From: Coriobacteriaceae bacterium
GTDB taxonomy: Bacteria; Actinomycetota; Coriobacteriia; Coriobacteriales; Coriobacteriaceae
NCBI GenBank assembly: GCA_025992855.1
Contig: DAJPGB010000001.1
Coordinates: 2,046,001-2,110,000 of the forward strand
Length of the DNA: 64,000 nucleotides
Reading direction: 5' to 3'
The notes beneath the pieces are model-generated. The model did no database searches. It saw nothing but the letters and a program-made list of their open reading frames with translations, and was not told the DNA's origin. Position numbers and translations under genes: made by a program. Shown one piece after another: positions 1 through 8,357 of this stretch; within the stretch, counting starts at the first letter, position 1; each line of letters begins with the position of its first letter.

Positions 1-2
1 TG

Positions 3-185
3 CTACTCCTCTACAATCTCGACAAGGTGCTTGACCTTGAAGATCATGCCGCGGACGGACTCGTTGTCAGCAATCTCGCGAACCTCGCGGATCCTGTGGA
101 GACCGAGGGCACGGACAGTACGGACCTGGTCCTGCTTGCAACCGTTGGTGCTGCGGACCTGCTTGATCTTGATGGTGTCAGCCAT
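3..185 (-). CDS. rpmD: 50S ribosomal protein L30
   Basis: Complete 60-residue protein beginning MADTIKIKQVRS, the usual size for bacterial L30. It is a single-domain protein of the large ribosomal subunit. It lies two bases after rpsE and is the last gene of the spc-type run inside the window; rplO and secY would be expected to follow beyond the left edge. The stop codon is at positions 3-5, so the gene is intact. No unusual residues were seen. Confidence 0.97.
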   Translation of the reverse strand: MADTIKIKQVRSTNGCKQDQVRTVRALGLHRIREVREIADNESVRGMIFKVKHLVEIVEE

Positions 186-187
186 GC

Positions 188-712
188 TTAGTTCTCCTTA
201 CCGACGAACATCTCGGAGACCGTCAGGCCACGGCGAGCCGCGACGTCCTCAGGGCTGGAGAGCTCCTTGAGGCCCTCGACGGCAGCCTTGATGATGTTGA
301 GGCCGTTGTCGGTACCGAGGGACTTGGACAGGACGTTCTTGATGCCAGCAAGCTCGAAGAGGGGACGCACAGCGCCGCCGGCGATAACGCCGGTACCCTC
401 GACAGCGGGCTTGATGATGATGCGGCCGGCACCAAAGTGACCGAGAACCTCGTGCGGGATGGTGCCCTGCTCGGTCACCGGCACGTGGAACATGTTCTTC
501 TTGGCATCGAGAGACGCCTTGGAGATGGCCAGGGGCACCTCGGCGGACTTGCCCATGCCAACGCCGACGTTGCCCTTGCCGTCGCCAACGACGACGAGAG
601 CGACGAGGCTCATGCGACGACCACCCTTGACGGTCTTCGACACGCGGTTGATGTAAACGACGCGCTCCTCGAACTCGGAGGCCTCGCGCTGCTGCTTCTG
701 ATTACGAGCCAT
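188..712 (-). CDS. rpsE: 30S ribosomal protein S5
   Basis: A 174-residue S5. The N-terminal double-stranded RNA-binding part (about residues 15-80) contains VKGGRRMSLVALVVVGDG, followed by the C-terminal S5 fold. S5 helps form the mRNA entry channel and affects decoding accuracy. It follows rplR by 14 bases and precedes rpmD by two, as in the canonical spc operon. Length and order are normal. Confidence 0.97.
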   Translation of the reverse strand: MARNQKQQREASEFEERVVYINRVSKTVKGGRRMSLVALVVVGDGKGNVGVGMGKSAEVPLAISKASLDAKKNMFHVPVTEQGTIPHEVLGHFGAGRIIIKPAVEGTGVIAGGAVRPLFELAGIKNVLSKSLGTDNGLNIIKAAVEGLKELSSPEDVAARRGLTVSEMFVGKEN

Positions 713-726
713 GTGCTACATACCTC

Positions 727-1095
727 CTAGAACTCGAGACCGGCGGCACGAGCACCGTCGGCGAGGGCCTTGACGCGGCCATGGTAGATACGGCCACCGC
801 GATCGAAGGCGACCTTGGTGATGCCGGCCTCGATGGCGCGCTTGCCAACGAGCTGACCGACCTTCTCCGCAGCCTCCTTGTTCGAGGTGTGGGTGCCCTT
901 GAACTCGGCCTCGAGGGTCGAGGCGGAGACGAGCGTCAGGCTGGAGCCCTTGCTGTCGTCGATGATCTGGGCATAGATGTTGGCGTTAGTACGGGTCACG
1001 CGAAGACGCGGACGCTCGGCGGTACCCGAGACCTTGCCGCGCACACGACGCTGACGACGCTTGAGGCCTTCCAGCTTCGCCTTATGCTTGTTCAT
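727..1095 (-). CDS. rplR: 50S ribosomal protein L18
   Basis: A 122-residue L18, which binds 5S rRNA together with L5 and L25. It starts MNKHKAKLEGLKRRQRRVRG, with the basic N-terminal tail typical of the family. The C-terminal part holds AFDRGGRIYHGRVKALADGA, the conserved end of L18. The start has a clear Shine-Dalgarno (AGGAG) before ATG. It lies between rplF and rpsE in canonical order. Confidence 0.97.
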   Translation of the reverse strand: MNKHKAKLEGLKRRQRRVRGKVSGTAERPRLRVTRTNANIYAQIIDDSKGSSLTLVSASTLEAEFKGTHTSNKEAAEKVGQLVGKRAIEAGITKVAFDRGGRIYHGRVKALADGARAAGLEF

Positions 1096-1170
1096 ACGTA
1101 AACTCCTAAAAAGGTTGATCTTGCCAGCACCTGACGGGGTGCTGGTCTTATGCGAGTGAGTCGGTTACGA

Positions 1171-1707
1171 CTACTTGGCGGCCTTACCCAGCTTGCGGCG
1201 GATGTGCTCGCCAACGTAGTGGATACCCTTGCCCTTGTAAGGCTCGGGAGGACGATGGCCGCGGATCTCAGCGGCGATCTGACCGACCTGCTGCTTGTTG
1301 ATACCCTTGACGTTCACGTGGGTGTTGTCGGGAACCTCGAAGGTGATGCCCTCGGGAGCCTCGACGATCACGGGGTGCGAGAAGCCCAGGGAGAACTCGA
1401 GGTTCTTGCCCTTCTGCTGCACGCGGTAACCGACGCCGGCGAGCTCGAGCTTCTTCTCGAAGCCCTCGGAAACGCCAACAACCATGTTGTGGATGAGGGC
1501 ACGGGTGAGGCCGTGGCGGGCACGGGTCTCACGCTCGTCGTCGGGACGGGAAACGGTGAGGACGTTGTCCTCGACGTTGATAGCGAGCTTCTCATAGACA
1601 TCGAGCTCGAGCTGGCCCTTGGGGCCCTTGACGACAACGTTGTTGCCGTTGACTGCCACTTCGACTCCGGCGGGAATCTGGACAGGCTTATTACCGATAC
1701 GAGACAC
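1171..1707 (-). CDS. rplF: 50S ribosomal protein L6
   Basis: A 178-residue L6 with the two repeated L6 domains. It begins MSRIGNKPVQIPAGVEV and ends with the conserved RPPEPYKGKGIHYVGEHI segment that contacts 23S rRNA near the sarcin-ricin region. It is separated from rpsH by 33 bases and from rplR by 75 bases. Nothing is abnormal in length or motifs. Confidence 0.97.
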   Translation of the reverse strand: MSRIGNKPVQIPAGVEVAVNGNNVVVKGPKGQLELDVYEKLAINVEDNVLTVSRPDDERETRARHGLTRALIHNMVVGVSEGFEKKLELAGVGYRVQQKGKNLEFSLGFSHPVIVEAPEGITFEVPDNTHVNVKGINKQQVGQIAAEIRGHRPPEPYKGKGIHYVGEHIRRKLGKAAK

Positions 1708-1740
1708 GGTGATCTCCTTTCCTTCTACCTACCGAGCGAA

Positions 1741-2139
1741 TTACCAGACGTAAGCGATGATCTCGCCGCCGACGTTGTGCTTGCGAGCATCGCGGTCGGT
1801 CATGACGCCATGGCTGGTGGAAATAATGGCGGTACCGAGGCCACCACGGACGCGGGGCATGTCGGCAACGCCGGTGTACTTACGCAGGCCCGGCTTGGAA
1901 ATGCGGCGGATGCCGTTGATGACCTTAGCCTTCTTGGGACCATACTTAAGCGTGATGTGCAGAGTCTTCTGGGGAACGGTGTCCTCGACATCGTAGCCCT
2001 CGATGTAGCCCTCCTCGTGCAGAACACGAGCGATCTCGACGAGCTTCTTGCTGCTCGGCATGGAGACCGTGGCCTTGTTCACAGAGTTAGCGTTACGGAT
2101 GCGCGTAAGCATATCTGCGATCGGGTCTGTAAGGTTCAT
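1741..2139 (-). CDS. rpsH: 30S ribosomal protein S8
   Basis: A 132-residue S8, a primary 16S rRNA binder. It starts MNLTDPIADMLTRIRNAN and ends with the conserved ISTSHGVMTDRDAR...GGEIIAYVW. In E. coli S8 is the translational repressor of the spc operon, acting at the rplE region; whether that regulation survives here is unknown. The 119-base gap to rpsN is the largest within this half of the operon. Confidence 0.97.
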   Translation of the reverse strand: MNLTDPIADMLTRIRNANSVNKATVSMPSSKKLVEIARVLHEEGYIEGYDVEDTVPQKTLHITLKYGPKKAKVINGIRRISKPGLRKYTGVADMPRVRGGLGTAIISTSHGVMTDRDARKHNVGGEIIAYVW

Positions 2140-2258
2140 ACAGATTCTCCTTCGTTCTTGATGAACACGTGCTCTTGGTTCTTCGCCGCCCTTAACGGCA
2201 AAGCCTAACTAGCGCGTTTTCCCTGTTCCAAACTGATGCTTGAAACGCTGGTAGTGAC

Positions 2259-2444
2259 TTACCAGCTGGCCTTCTTAACGCCGGGAAGCTCGCCCTTGAG
2301 TGCAAGCTCACGGAAGCAGACACGGCACAGGCCGAACTTGCGGTACACAGAGTGCGGACGGCCGCAGCGCTGGCAGCGCGTGTACTCACGAGTAGAGAAC
2401 TTCTGCTTGCGATTGCACTTGACGATCATCGATGTCTTAGCCAC
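2259..2444 (-). CDS. rpsN: 30S ribosomal protein S14, zinc-binding type Z
   Basis: A 61-residue S14 of the short zinc-binding class. CxxC pairs at about residues 24/27 and 40/43 (CQRC and CRVC) form the zinc ribbon. This class is usual in Actinobacteria and Firmicutes. It sits between rplE and rpsH as expected. A small GC-rich hairpin can be drawn in the 79-base gap to rplE (about 2482-2505) but is too short to call functional. Confidence 0.96.
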   Translation of the reverse strand: MAKTSMIVKCNRKQKFSTREYTRCQRCGRPHSVYRKFGLCRVCFRELALKGELPGVKKASW

Positions 2445-2523
2445 TTATATCCTCCTCACATAGAGTATTGTTCGCCCCAAACGCCGCCCCCTTGTGGGAA
2501 CGGCGCTCATAGGGCAGGTGAAC

Positions 2524-3081
2524 CTATTTCTTGAACGGGAAACCGAAGGCGTCCAGAAGGGCCTTGGCCTCCTCATCGGTGTTGGCGGTGGTCACGAAAG
2601 TGATGTCCATACCACGCTGGTGATCGACGGAATCGAAGTCGATCTCGGGGAAGATGAGCTGCTCGGTGACGCCCATGGAGAAGTTACCACGGCCGTCGAA
2701 GCTCTTGGCGGAGATGCCGCGGAAGTCGCGGATACGGGGGATCGCGACGGAGGTCAGACGATCGAAGAACTCCCACATACGGTCGCCACGCAGGGTAACC
2801 TTGCAGCCGATCGGCATACCAGCGCGCAGGCGGAAGGTAGCGATGGACTTGCGGGCACGGGTGATCATCGGCTGCTGGCCGGTGATGGCGCGCAGGTCGC
2901 GCACGGCACCGTCGATGGCCTTGGAATCGGTAGCGGCCTCGCCGACACCCATGTTCACGACGATCTTCTCAAACTTAGGGATCATCATGACGTTCTCGTA
3001 CTGGAACTTGTCCTGAAGCTGCTGCTTGACCTCGTTGTTGTACTTGGTCTTCAGACGCGGCACATACTTCTCTTCTGCCAT
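2524..3081 (-). CDS. rplE: 50S ribosomal protein L5
   Basis: A 185-residue L5 that binds 5S rRNA. It contains MIPKFEKIVVNMGVGEA and the conserved RDFRGISAKSFDGRGNFSMG block. The Shine-Dalgarno (AAGAAGGAG) lies just before ATG. In most bacteria rplX lies directly upstream; here the upstream neighbour is a 312-base non-coding stretch followed by xdhC, and rplX is 47.7 kb away. rplE is therefore the first gene of a detached transcription unit and needs its own promoter. Confidence 0.97.
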   Translation of the reverse strand: MAEEKYVPRLKTKYNNEVKQQLQDKFQYENVMMIPKFEKIVVNMGVGEAATDSKAIDGAVRDLRAITGQQPMITRARKSIATFRLRAGMPIGCKVTLRGDRMWEFFDRLTSVAIPRIRDFRGISAKSFDGRGNFSMGVTEQLIFPEIDFDSVDHQRGMDITFVTTANTDEEAKALLDAFGFPFKK

Positions 3082-3218
3082 TGTTCACTCCTTCTTGGGG
3101 TTTTAAGCACGGGGCGTGGCCACGATGGGTTGTCCTCGTGCCTCCTGGCTGCATCCGCGCCGCTCATGGCATTTCGCGGTTTGGACTCGACGCAGCAGGA
3201 GCCGACAAAACAATCGGT

Positions 3219-3247
3219 ACTATACGCGCATTAGGGGCGTATTTCCA
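3219..3247 (-). promoter_or_regulatory. Putative promoter of the detached rplE-rpmD unit
   Basis: On the minus strand, TATAGT (3219-3224) is preceded by a 17-base spacer and TGGAAA (3242-3247). The -10 is a 5/6 match and the -35 a 4/6 match. The predicted start, about position 3212, would give a leader of about 130 bases before rplE. The spacer carries TACGCCC, which is also found at a similar distance from TATACT or TATACG upstream of rplC and rplB (see 56796-56821 and 54931-54956). This is inference from sequence only. Confidence 0.5.
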
Positions 3248-3310
3248 GAAAAACCTCGTCTGCCTGCACAACTCCACAACTCCCCCGCACAAATCGATCC
3301 CCCAAAAGCA

Positions 3311-3375
3311 GTTGCGGTGAAATAGGGACTGTTTGGCGGCCTATCAGGCTTAAACAATCCCTATTTCACCGCAAC
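3311..3375. repeat. Extragenic inverted repeat, 24-bp arms (family A, copy 1)
   Basis: Arms 3311-3334 and 3352-3375 are complementary except for one base, with a 17-base spacer. The arm begins GTTGCGGTGAAATA. A second copy of the same arm sequence lies at 6088-6170, so the two copies bracket xdhC-yqeB-yqeC. It sits just past the xdhC stop codon and could act as a transcription terminator or REP-like element. No transposase gene is nearby. Confidence 0.8.
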
Positions 3376-3393
3376 TTATTAAATGGAATGAGG

Positions 3394-4437
3394 TTAGCGC
3401 TTGCGGGGGACGAGTTGGGTGCGGCGCAGGTGGATCATCTCGGCGGCGATGGAGATGGCAATCTCCTCGGGGTCTTCGGCCTCGATGGCGACGCCGATCG
3501 GCAGGTGCAGCTCATCGATCTGCTCCTGCGTAAAGCCCTCCTGCTCCAGGCGGGCGCGCACAAAGGCCGTCTTGCGGCGCGAGCCCAAGCAGCCCAGATA
3601 GGCGGGCTTGGCGCGCATGGCCTGAATCACCACGTCGATATCGGACTTATGACCCGCCGTGGCGACGACCACCAGGTCGCGCGGACCGATGGGGCACTGC
3701 TCGCCCAGGTTCTTGTAGTCGACCAGGCGTCGGTCGCAGACGCCGGGCACCCATTCGGGCGTCAACGTGTCGGGGCGATCGTCGCACGCCACGACGGTAA
3801 AGCCCGCCGCCGTGAGCACGCGCGCCGTCGCGGCACCCACGTGGCCGCAGCCAAAGATATAGGTCAGGCCCTCGGGGCAGAGCGTCTCGACGTGCGCCGC
3901 GGGGATCTCAGAGGCAGCATTGGTGTAGGTGACCTTGCTCCCCTCTTCCACCAGCGAAAGCTCGGGGCAGCCGGCAATGGTACGGCGCGATTCCTCGCCA
4001 TGGCACTCGGCCACATCGCCCTCGAGCGCACTCGCGATAAACGGCTCAAAGTCGATGACAAAGTCGCCGATGCGTCGATAGGCCAAGACATCGGCAATCT
4101 CCTGGAACAACGGCGCCTGGGTCGCATCCAAATGCAGGTAGCACAGGCAGATGGCTCCGCCGCAGATCATGCCGGTGTCGGAATTCTCGCCGCCCATGGT
4201 GTAGCGGACCAGGCGCGACTGCCCCGCGCTCAGGAGGTCGCGCGCCTCATCCAACGCAAAGAGCTCAATCTTGCCGCCGCCGATAGTGCCCGCCTGGCCG
4301 CCATCGGCAAAGACGGTCATCCAGGCGCCCACACCGCGCGGCGACGACCCCGCCGTGCCGGCCACGACCACGAGCTCGCACGTCTCGCCAGCACGCAGGG
4401 CGGTAAGTGCCGCATTCACAACATCGAGCTTTTCCAT
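3394..4437 (-). CDS. xdhC: XdhC/CoxI-family molybdenum hydroxylase maturation protein
   Basis: A 347-residue XdhC-family protein. The N-terminal XdhC_CoxI domain has VVAGTAGSSPRGVGAWM and GTIGGGKIE, and the C-terminal Rossmann part has YIFGCGHVGAATARVL (about residue 190 on). Family members bind molybdenum cofactor, promote its sulfuration and insert it into xanthine dehydrogenase. It is 9 bases downstream of yqeB and ends the left arm of the purine cluster. In E. coli-type selenium loci the same partners occur, supporting a role in maturing the Se/Mo hydroxylase at 34004-36781. Confidence 0.9.
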   Translation of the reverse strand: MEKLDVVNAALTALRAGETCELVVVAGTAGSSPRGVGAWMTVFADGGQAGTIGGGKIELFALDEARDLLSAGQSRLVRYTMGGENSDTGMICGGAICLCYLHLDATQAPLFQEIADVLAYRRIGDFVIDFEPFIASALEGDVAECHGEESRRTIAGCPELSLVEEGSKVTYTNAASEIPAAHVETLCPEGLTYIFGCGHVGAATARVLTAAGFTVVACDDRPDTLTPEWVPGVCDRRLVDYKNLGEQCPIGPRDLVVVATAGHKSDIDVVIQAMRAKPAYLGCLGSRRKTAFVRARLEQEGFTQEQIDELHLPIGVAIEAEDPEEIAISIAAEMIHLRRTQLVPRKR

Positions 4438-4446
4438 TGCCGCTTC

Positions 4447-5241
4447 CTATCCCCTAAAAACGTCGGTGAGCATGGCGAGCGCCTCGAGCACGCCGCCGCC
4501 GACCGACGTCGCCTTGTCCGAAATATAGTTGATATAGCTGGCGTCGCCGCGCGGATCGACGTCGGCGCACTTAAAGCCCTCGGTCACCTGCACGCCGTTC
4601 GCCAAAAGCCCACGCAGACAGCCATCGATCTGCGTACACATGGGCGTATCGCCCGCGTAGCCAATCACGTCACCGGCGCTCACGATGTCGCCGATTGCGC
4701 AATCGGACCGAAACACGCCGGCGGCGGGGCTGTGGATAACGCGCTCTTTGCCATAGCCGGCGATAATGCCCGGCACGCCCGTGTTGGGCTGGGGCGAGCC
4801 TTGGGTAATGACACGGCCGAGGAAATGCCCGCGCATGGTCTCGACCACGGCGTCGCAATCGACTGGTGCGGTGAAGCCCGGCCCCACGGCGATGACGGCA
4901 GGCGCCATGTCGCGCGTGGTGCCCAGGTTGCGCTTGGCGAGAATCGCATCGACCACGGCGGCGGGCTTAAGCTCATCGAGCATCTTGGCATGGGGGTCCA
5001 CCACGACGGCAACATCCCCCGCCTGGGCAATCGCAAGCGCCTCAGCCGGCGTCTGCGCCAGGCGAGCGCGAATGCCTTCAACCTGGACCTCGCCTAAGCG
5101 AATGGCCTCGCAAAAACTGATCGTGCGGCGGATGCACGTGGGAACCGCGATATCGGCCATGACAACCGACACGCCAGCGCGCACCAAGCGAGCGGCGACG
5201 CCCGTGGCGATATCGCCGGCGCCGCGAACATAAACGAGCAT
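4447..5241 (-). CDS. yqeB: Selenium-dependent molybdenum cofactor protein YqeB
   Basis: A 264-residue protein starting MLVYVRGAGDIATGVAARL, a Rossmann-like GAGD(I/L)A signature of the YqeB (EF2570) family. This family occurs only with selenium-dependent molybdenum hydroxylases and is thought to help make or insert the labile selenium cofactor; the exact reaction is not established. It is divergent from yqeC across a 102-base AT-rich intergenic region and likely co-transcribed with xdhC. A Shine-Dalgarno GGGAGG precedes the ATG. Confidence 0.88.
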   Translation of the reverse strand: MLVYVRGAGDIATGVAARLVRAGVSVVMADIAVPTCIRRTISFCEAIRLGEVQVEGIRARLAQTPAEALAIAQAGDVAVVVDPHAKMLDELKPAAVVDAILAKRNLGTTRDMAPAVIAVGPGFTAPVDCDAVVETMRGHFLGRVITQGSPQPNTGVPGIIAGYGKERVIHSPAAGVFRSDCAIGDIVSAGDVIGYAGDTPMCTQIDGCLRGLLANGVQVTEGFKCADVDPRGDASYINYISDKATSVGGGVLEALAMLTDVFRG

Positions 5242-5343
5242 TCCCGGGGCACCTCCCTGTGCTACGGTTTGAGCAGAGCAAAAGCGGTTCGACCGCTACT
5301 CTGATGATTATTTATTATCACAGTATTATACGGCGGTGAACAG

Positions 5344-6078
5344 ATGGAAACGGTTAGCGGCGACCTTGCCTCCGCGCTCAAAATCGAGCCGGGCATTACC
5401 GCGATTATCGGCAGTGGCGGCAAGTCGACCTTGCTGAGGACGCTGGGCCTTGAGCTCATGCGCGCCGGCGGCCGCGTGCTCCTCTGCACCACCACGCACA
5501 TGTTTCCCGTCGCCGGCGTGCCGTGGGACGGGTCGAGCCGCCGCTTGGACGCCGCGCCCTGGAGACCGGGGGCTTTGCACGCGCCCGGCTGCACCTGCGA
5601 AGCTTGCGCGGGCCTTGTGCGCGGAAGCATCTGCCAGGCGGGTGTCTTGGATCCGGAGACTGGCAAGCTCTCCTCCCCCGCCGAGCCGCTCGACCAGCTG
5701 GCGCAGCGCTTTGACTACGTGCTGGCCGAGGCAGATGGCAGCAAGCGGCTCCCGCTCAAGGCGCACGCCGCCTGGGAGCCGGTGATTCCCCCCGGCACGG
5801 CCAACGTTATCTGGGTCGTCGGCGCCTCGGGGTTCGGCAAGCCCGTCGACGAGGTCGTCCACCGCCCCGAACTCTTCTGCGAGCGCTGCGGCTGCAAGCC
5901 CACCGACATCACTACCCCCGAGCGGGTCGCCCAGACGCTCGATGCCGAGCTGCGGATGCTGAACCTCAACAACGCCCGCATCATGCTCAACCAAGCCGAC
6001 ACGCTGGCCGACCCCACGACGGCAGATTGCTTCGAGGCAGCCCTCGACCGCCCCATCATCGCCACCAGCCTCAAGTAG
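5344..6078 (+). CDS. yqeC: Selenium cofactor biosynthesis protein YqeC
   Basis: A 244-residue YqeC-family protein. The P-loop GSGGKST (about residues 23-29) and the LAEADGSKRLPLKAHA block are family hallmarks. YqeC is found with selD and yqeB in genomes with Se-dependent molybdenum hydroxylases; a nucleotide-dependent step is inferred from the P-loop. A CTCEAC pair and a CERCGC pair suggest possible metal binding. The gene is transcribed away from yqeB from an AT-rich region containing TATTAT at 5324-5329. No selD is present in the window. Confidence 0.88.
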   Translation: METVSGDLASALKIEPGITAIIGSGGKSTLLRTLGLELMRAGGRVLLCTTTHMFPVAGVPWDGSSRRLDAAPWRPGALHAPGCTCEACAGLVRGSICQAGVLDPETGKLSSPAEPLDQLAQRFDYVLAEADGSKRLPLKAHAAWEPVIPPGTANVIWVVGASGFGKPVDEVVHRPELFCERCGCKPTDITTPERVAQTLDAELRMLNLNNARIMLNQADTLADPTTADCFEAALDRPIIATSLK

Positions 6079-6087
6079 CCAGCCCTA

Positions 6088-6170
6088 CCCTCCGCAGTTG
6101 CGGTGAAATACGGACTGTTTGCGGCCGTCAGGCGGCCAAACAGTCCGTATTTCACCGCAACTGCGGAGGG
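6088..6170. repeat. Perfect 33-bp inverted repeat (family A, copy 2)
   Basis: Arms 6088-6120 and 6138-6170 are perfectly complementary, separated by 17 bases. The inner part of the arm matches the 24-bp arm at 3311-3334. It lies between the convergent ends of yqeC and hydA, so it may terminate both transcripts, although no long T-run follows it. The length and perfection of the arms exceed what a terminator needs. Confidence 0.85.
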
Positions 6171-6189
6171 GGACACAGCATCCTTGCTG

Positions 6190-7557
6190 CTAGCGGGGGA
6201 CGTAGCGGCCGGGTTGGGCTCCGGTGGGCTCGCCGTTGCGCGCCGCCAGCACGCCGTTCACAAACACGGCCTTGGCGCGGCCATGCGCCTCAAAGCCCTC
6301 GAGCGGCGTGTAGTCCACGGCCTGATGCTGTGTCGCGGCGCTGATGGTCCAACGCGCGCTCGGATCCCACACGCACACATCGGCGTCGGCGCCCTCGGCA
6401 AGACAGCCCTTGCGTGGATACATGCCAAAGACGCGCGCCGGGTTCTCGCTCATCAGACGGCACAGATCCTCGGGGCCCAGCTGTCCCTCAAAGCTCGTGG
6501 CAATCGCGACGGGGCGATGCTCCACACCGGGCCCGCCGTTGGGAATCGCACGGAAGTCGTCGCGCCCGCGGTCCTTTTGCCCATGCAGGTTAAAGCTGCA
6601 GTGGTCGGTCGCGATAGTATCGATCTCGCCGGCCACAAGCGCCTCGCGCAGGGCCGCGCGGTCGCCGGCATGACGCAGCGGCGGGCTCATCACATACTTG
6701 GCGCCCGCAAAGCCGTCCTCACCCTGCTCCAGATAGCAGGTATCGTCAAGCATCAGATACTGAGGGCAGGTCTCGACATAGATATTCTTCTGCCCGCGCG
6801 CCTTGGCGGCACGGATGGCCTCGAGCCCCAGCTTGGTCGAGAGATGCACCACGTTAACCGGGGCGTCGCCGGCAAGATGCGCCAGATACAGCAGACGACT
6901 CACGGCCTCGGCCTCGCACACATCCGGGCGGCTGAGCGCATGGCCCTCGGGTCCATGAATCCCCTGCTCAAACACGCGCTTCTGAAGCGCGTTCACCAGC
7001 GTGCCGTTCTCGCAGTGCACGCACAGCATGCCGCCCACGCGTTTGAGCTCTTCGAGCACCTCGAGTGTCTCGGCATCGTCCAGGCGCAGATGGTCGTAGG
7101 CAAAGTAGGTCTTGAACGACGACACGCCCGCCTCGCGCATGGCAGAGAGGTCGGCGCGGTTGCGGCCGTTCCACTCGGCAAGCGCCATATGAAAGGCGTA
7201 GTTGGCCGTACAGGTTCCGTCGGCGCGGCGATGCCACTCGGCCAAGGCATCGGGCATGGTCACGCCGCGATCGGCCGTCGCGTAATCCACGATGGTCGTG
7301 GTGCCACCGCAGGCAGCCGCGCGCGTGCCGGTCTCAAAGCTATCGGCTGTCCAATCCATGCCGGTCCAGCACTGCATGTGCGTGTGGCCGTCGATAAAGC
7401 CGGGAAACACCCAGCAGCCCGCGGCATCCTCGACGGTATCGTCGGCGCCCGGCTCAATAGCCGCGGCAATCCGCACGATCTTATCGCCCTCCATGGCAAG
7501 ATCGGCGCGGCGAAGTCCCTGTGGCGTCACGAGCGCGCCGTTTTTGATGATGATCAT
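6190..7557 (-). CDS. hydA: Dihydropyrimidinase/hydantoinase-like cyclic amidohydrolase
   Basis: A 455-residue amidohydrolase. The metal-binding HTH pair is at H58/H60 (FIDGHTH), the probable carbamylated lysine at K149 (SSFKTYF), with ATDHCSF near residue 315. This family opens cyclic amides such as dihydropyrimidines and hydantoins. In the selenium-linked purine cluster (ygeZ/hyuA position) it is thought to open a ring derived from the purine. Strong Shine-Dalgarno AAGGAG before ATG; 8 bases downstream of the MocA-like gene. The exact substrate cannot be read from sequence. Confidence 0.88.
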   Translation of the reverse strand: MIIIKNGALVTPQGLRRADLAMEGDKIVRIAAAIEPGADDTVEDAAGCWVFPGFIDGHTHMQCWTGMDWTADSFETGTRAAACGGTTTIVDYATADRGVTMPDALAEWHRRADGTCTANYAFHMALAEWNGRNRADLSAMREAGVSSFKTYFAYDHLRLDDAETLEVLEELKRVGGMLCVHCENGTLVNALQKRVFEQGIHGPEGHALSRPDVCEAEAVSRLLYLAHLAGDAPVNVVHLSTKLGLEAIRAAKARGQKNIYVETCPQYLMLDDTCYLEQGEDGFAGAKYVMSPPLRHAGDRAALREALVAGEIDTIATDHCSFNLHGQKDRGRDDFRAIPNGGPGVEHRPVAIATSFEGQLGPEDLCRLMSENPARVFGMYPRKGCLAEGADADVCVWDPSARWTISAATQHQAVDYTPLEGFEAHGRAKAVFVNGVLAARNGEPTGAQPGRYVPR

Positions 7558-7565
7558 GTTGCTCC

Positions 7566-8180
7566 TTATTGATTAATACAGTTTGCCACGCGATCAAAAT
7601 ACGAGCAGGCAGCGATATGCTCCGTTATGCGTTGCTGTCCCTTGGCGGTATCGACGTCCCACAGCTCGTAGGCACGCGCCTCGACCAGCGCAATGTCGGT
7701 GCGACCCCCGAGAATCGAGCCTCCGCCGTCTTTGCCTTCGAGAAGCATAAGCGCGTCGAACAGCTGCGCCGGAAAGAGCACCGGACTCGAGGGCTCGCCA
7801 TTGCACGCCAAGCGCACCGGATGTTTGCAGTCGCGCTCGTCAAATGCACGAACCATGGCCTTAAAAGAATCCGAGCTCACGAGTGGCTGGTCGCCCGGCA
7901 AAAAGAGGCAGCCTTTCCAGTTGCGCCCGGCTCCCCAGGAAAGACCCGCACGAATGCTCTCGCTCCTGAGCGAACCGTCATGCAGCACGCACGGGCAATG
8001 CTTGTCCTCGCAAATCTGAGCGACCTCGGGCCAACGCGTCGAAACCACGACGTCAAAGCCTCTGGGAACCGAGTCGATGGTCCAGGCAATCAGCGGCTTG
8101 CCATAGATATCGGCGAGCATCTTGTTGGAACCAAACCGCTTGCCCTCGCCCGAGGCCATAATCACGCAACCGAGCTTCAT
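7566..8180 (-). CDS. mocA: MocA-like molybdenum cofactor nucleotidyltransferase (YgfJ type)
   Basis: A 204-residue NTP-transferase fold protein. MASGEGKRFGSNKML (about residues 8-22) is a variant of the nucleotide-binding signature of MobA/MocA proteins, and GDQPLVSSD holds the metal-binding aspartate. MocA adds CMP to molybdopterin. In Se-dependent hydroxylase loci the YgfJ-type paralogue is thought to act on the cofactor of that enzyme. Located between arcC and hydA. MobA (GMP transfer) is a less likely alternative given the context. Confidence 0.8.
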   Translation of the reverse strand: MKLGCVIMASGEGKRFGSNKMLADIYGKPLIAWTIDSVPRGFDVVVSTRWPEVAQICEDKHCPCVLHDGSLRSESIRAGLSWGAGRNWKGCLFLPGDQPLVSSDSFKAMVRAFDERDCKHPVRLACNGEPSSPVLFPAQLFDALMLLEGKDGGGSILGGRTDIALVEARAYELWDVDTAKGQQRITEHIAACSYFDRVANCINQ

Positions 8181-8307
8181 CTCCGCAAACCTCCCCTGGC
8201 CGCCTTGGACACCATAGTTGCTATACCCACCATACCAAGCTCACACTCCGTCGGAACAGGCACGCGCCAGTTTTCCAGCAAGCGCTCCCCAGCTCTCCAT
8301 AGCACAA

Positions 8308-8340
8308 AGGAGGGCACCCCGCGACGCAGGGCACCCTCCT
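8308..8340 (-). terminator. Hairpin after arcC, possible terminator
   Basis: An AGGAGGG/CCCTCCT stem with an internal loop and an inner CCC/GGG pairing lies 18 bases beyond the arcC stop. On the minus strand it is followed by TTTG only, so termination may be weak. It would separate dpaL-ygeY-ygeW-arcC from mocA-hydA or lower the expression of the latter. Confidence 0.4.
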
Positions 8341-8357
8341 CAATGGTGCAGATATGC

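Noticed and set aside
3082..3393. A tRNA or small RNA gene between rplE and xdhC
   Set aside because: No cloverleaf or T-loop was found; the stretch is accounted for by a promoter-like site and an inverted repeat.
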